A DNA stretch of 64,000 nt, taken from Bog-756 sp963718405 (GTDB lineage Bacteria; Actinomycetota; Acidimicrobiia; Acidimicrobiales; RAAP-2). The DNA is taken from assembly GCA_963718405.1 (NCBI GenBank), contig CAVQYZ010000002.1:1116001-1180000 (forward strand). Reading direction: 5' to 3'. Both the position numbers and the translations under genes were made by a program. Shown here in pieces: positions 63,278 through 64,000 of this stretch. Under the pieces are notes generated by a model. That model did not search any database and had not been told where the DNA came from. It was given only the letters and a program-made list of their open reading frames with translations. Position 1 is the stretch's first letter. Every line of letters begins with the position of its first letter.

Positions 63278-64000
63278 CTATCCGCCGGTGAGGGTGTTGG
63301 CCTTGTCCGAGAGGGACTGCATGAGCTCGTCGAAGGACTTGGCGAACGAGGCCACGCCTTCGGACTCCAGCACGTTGGCCACGTCCTCCATGTCGATGCC
63401 CGCGCCGGCCAGCTGGTTGATGAGGTACTCGGCCCCATGGACGTCGGTGTCGACGGTCCGGGCCACGGTGCCGTGGTCGAGGAAGTCCGCCACGGTGCCG
63501 TCGGGCATGGTGTTGACGGTGTTGGGCCCGATGAGCGAGTCCACATAGAGCAGGTCGGGATAGTCGGGGTTCTTGGTCGAGGTCGAGGCCCACAGCGGTC
63601 GCTGGACCCGAGCGCCCTTGGCAGCCAGCGCTTCCCAGCGGGGCCCGGCGAAACGGGACTCGAACAGCTGGTAGGCGAGGCGACCCTGGGCCACGGCGGC
63701 CCGGCCCCGCAGGTCGAGCAGTGGGGCGTCCTTGTCCGAGGCGTGGGCGGCGGATTCGAGGCGTCGGTCCACCTCGGTGTCCACCCGGGAGATGAAGAAC
63801 GAAGCCACGCTGGCCACGTGGGACAGATCCTCGACCCCTGAGGCCACCAGGGCCTCGAGACCGGAGAGATAGGCCTCGATGACCTCCCCGTAGCGGGTGA
63901 TGCTGAAGATGAGGGTCACGTTGATGCTGCGGCCCTCGCTGATCATCTGGCGGATGGCCGGGACGCCCTCGGGGGTGGCGGGGATCTTGACCAGCACGTT
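63278..64000 (-). CDS. tal: Transaldolase, C-terminal part
   Basis: 241 residues to the window edge; the N-terminus lies outside. It exchanges three-carbon units between sugar phosphates in the non-oxidative pentose phosphate pathway. Visible are VKIPATPEGVPAI, GRSINVTLIFSITRYGEVI, SVASFFISRVDTEVD, the Schiff-base lysine in WASTSTKNPDYPD, and YVDSLIGPNTVNTMPD. Length and motifs fit the bacterial tal type near 370 residues. It is upstream of zwf-pgl, a standard actinobacterial order. Confidence 0.94.
   Translation of the reverse strand, partial: NVLVKIPATPEGVPAIRQMISEGRSINVTLIFSITRYGEVIEAYLSGLEALVASGVEDLSHVASVASFFISRVDTEVDRRLESAAHASDKDAPLLDLRGRAAVAQGRLAYQLFESRFAGPRWEALAAKGARVQRPLWASTSTKNPDYPDLLYVDSLIGPNTVNTMPDGTVADFLDHGTVARTVDTDVHGAEYLINQLAGAGIDMEDVANVLESEGVASFAKSFDELMQSLSDKANTLTGG

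Overview
The window is a 64 kb piece of high-GC actinobacterial chromosome. Several features suggest the class Acidimicrobiia or a near relative. These are the conserved block gcvH / FHA-zinc-ribbon / MerR / DUF151, a fused two-domain FbiC (coenzyme F420), fused KorA with KorB, a DUF222-HNH protein, and secreted proteins built from YWLVASDGG-type and SC-x-C-type repeats. The lineage call is inference; no complete 16S or 23S gene is present.

Layout. (1) 1-11311, minus strand: a polysaccharide island with a flippase fragment, six or seven glycosyltransferases, a GH26-like hydrolase and a large DUF2206-like membrane protein. Nearly all of these genes are joined by 4-base ATGA or GTGA overlaps, and GC is visibly lower than in the rest. 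(2) 11312-12070: a low-GC junction, a stub of the 3' end of 23S rRNA, and an intact 5S rRNA gene. (3) 12127-25741: GH114-like secreted protein, purU, efeO-efeB, a TPR protein, class I aldolase, korA-korB, DUF1697, a repeat lipoprotein and DUF1015. (4) 25943-37093: pgsA, a nucleotidyltransferase/phosphomannomutase-like fusion, gcvH, FHA, MerR, DUF151, lipoprotein, AcuI-type reductase, a GT87-like membrane enzyme and two small membrane proteins. (5) 37100-40803: a candidate small transcript, then the thiamin thiazole operon thiO-thiS-thiG-thiD. (6) 41010-54414: DUF222-HNH, gltB-gltD, and a cell-surface group (repeat protein, NlpC/P60 lysozyme-like enzyme, beta-lactamase-like lipoprotein, beta-propeller protein). 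(7) 54778-64000: acyl-CoA synthetase with two small partners, a LOG-family protein with fbiC, and the oxidative pentose phosphate genes pgl, zwf and tal (cut by the window edge).

Functional links. KorAB, the FHA protein and GltBD all sit around 2-oxoglutarate. zwf-pgl could feed glucose-6-phosphate into NADPH (or F420H2) supply next to fbiC. The manC-like fusion and the GT87-like protein belong with cell-envelope mannosylation, as does the left-hand island.

Two window-wide patterns matter to any user. First, many genes start 5-9 bases after a TANNNT box with no Shine-Dalgarno sequence, so leaderless transcription appears to be common. Second, at least ten otherwise normal genes are broken by single-base indels. 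Most can be repaired by removing one base from a short G or C run, so they look like consensus sequencing errors and not true pseudogenes.
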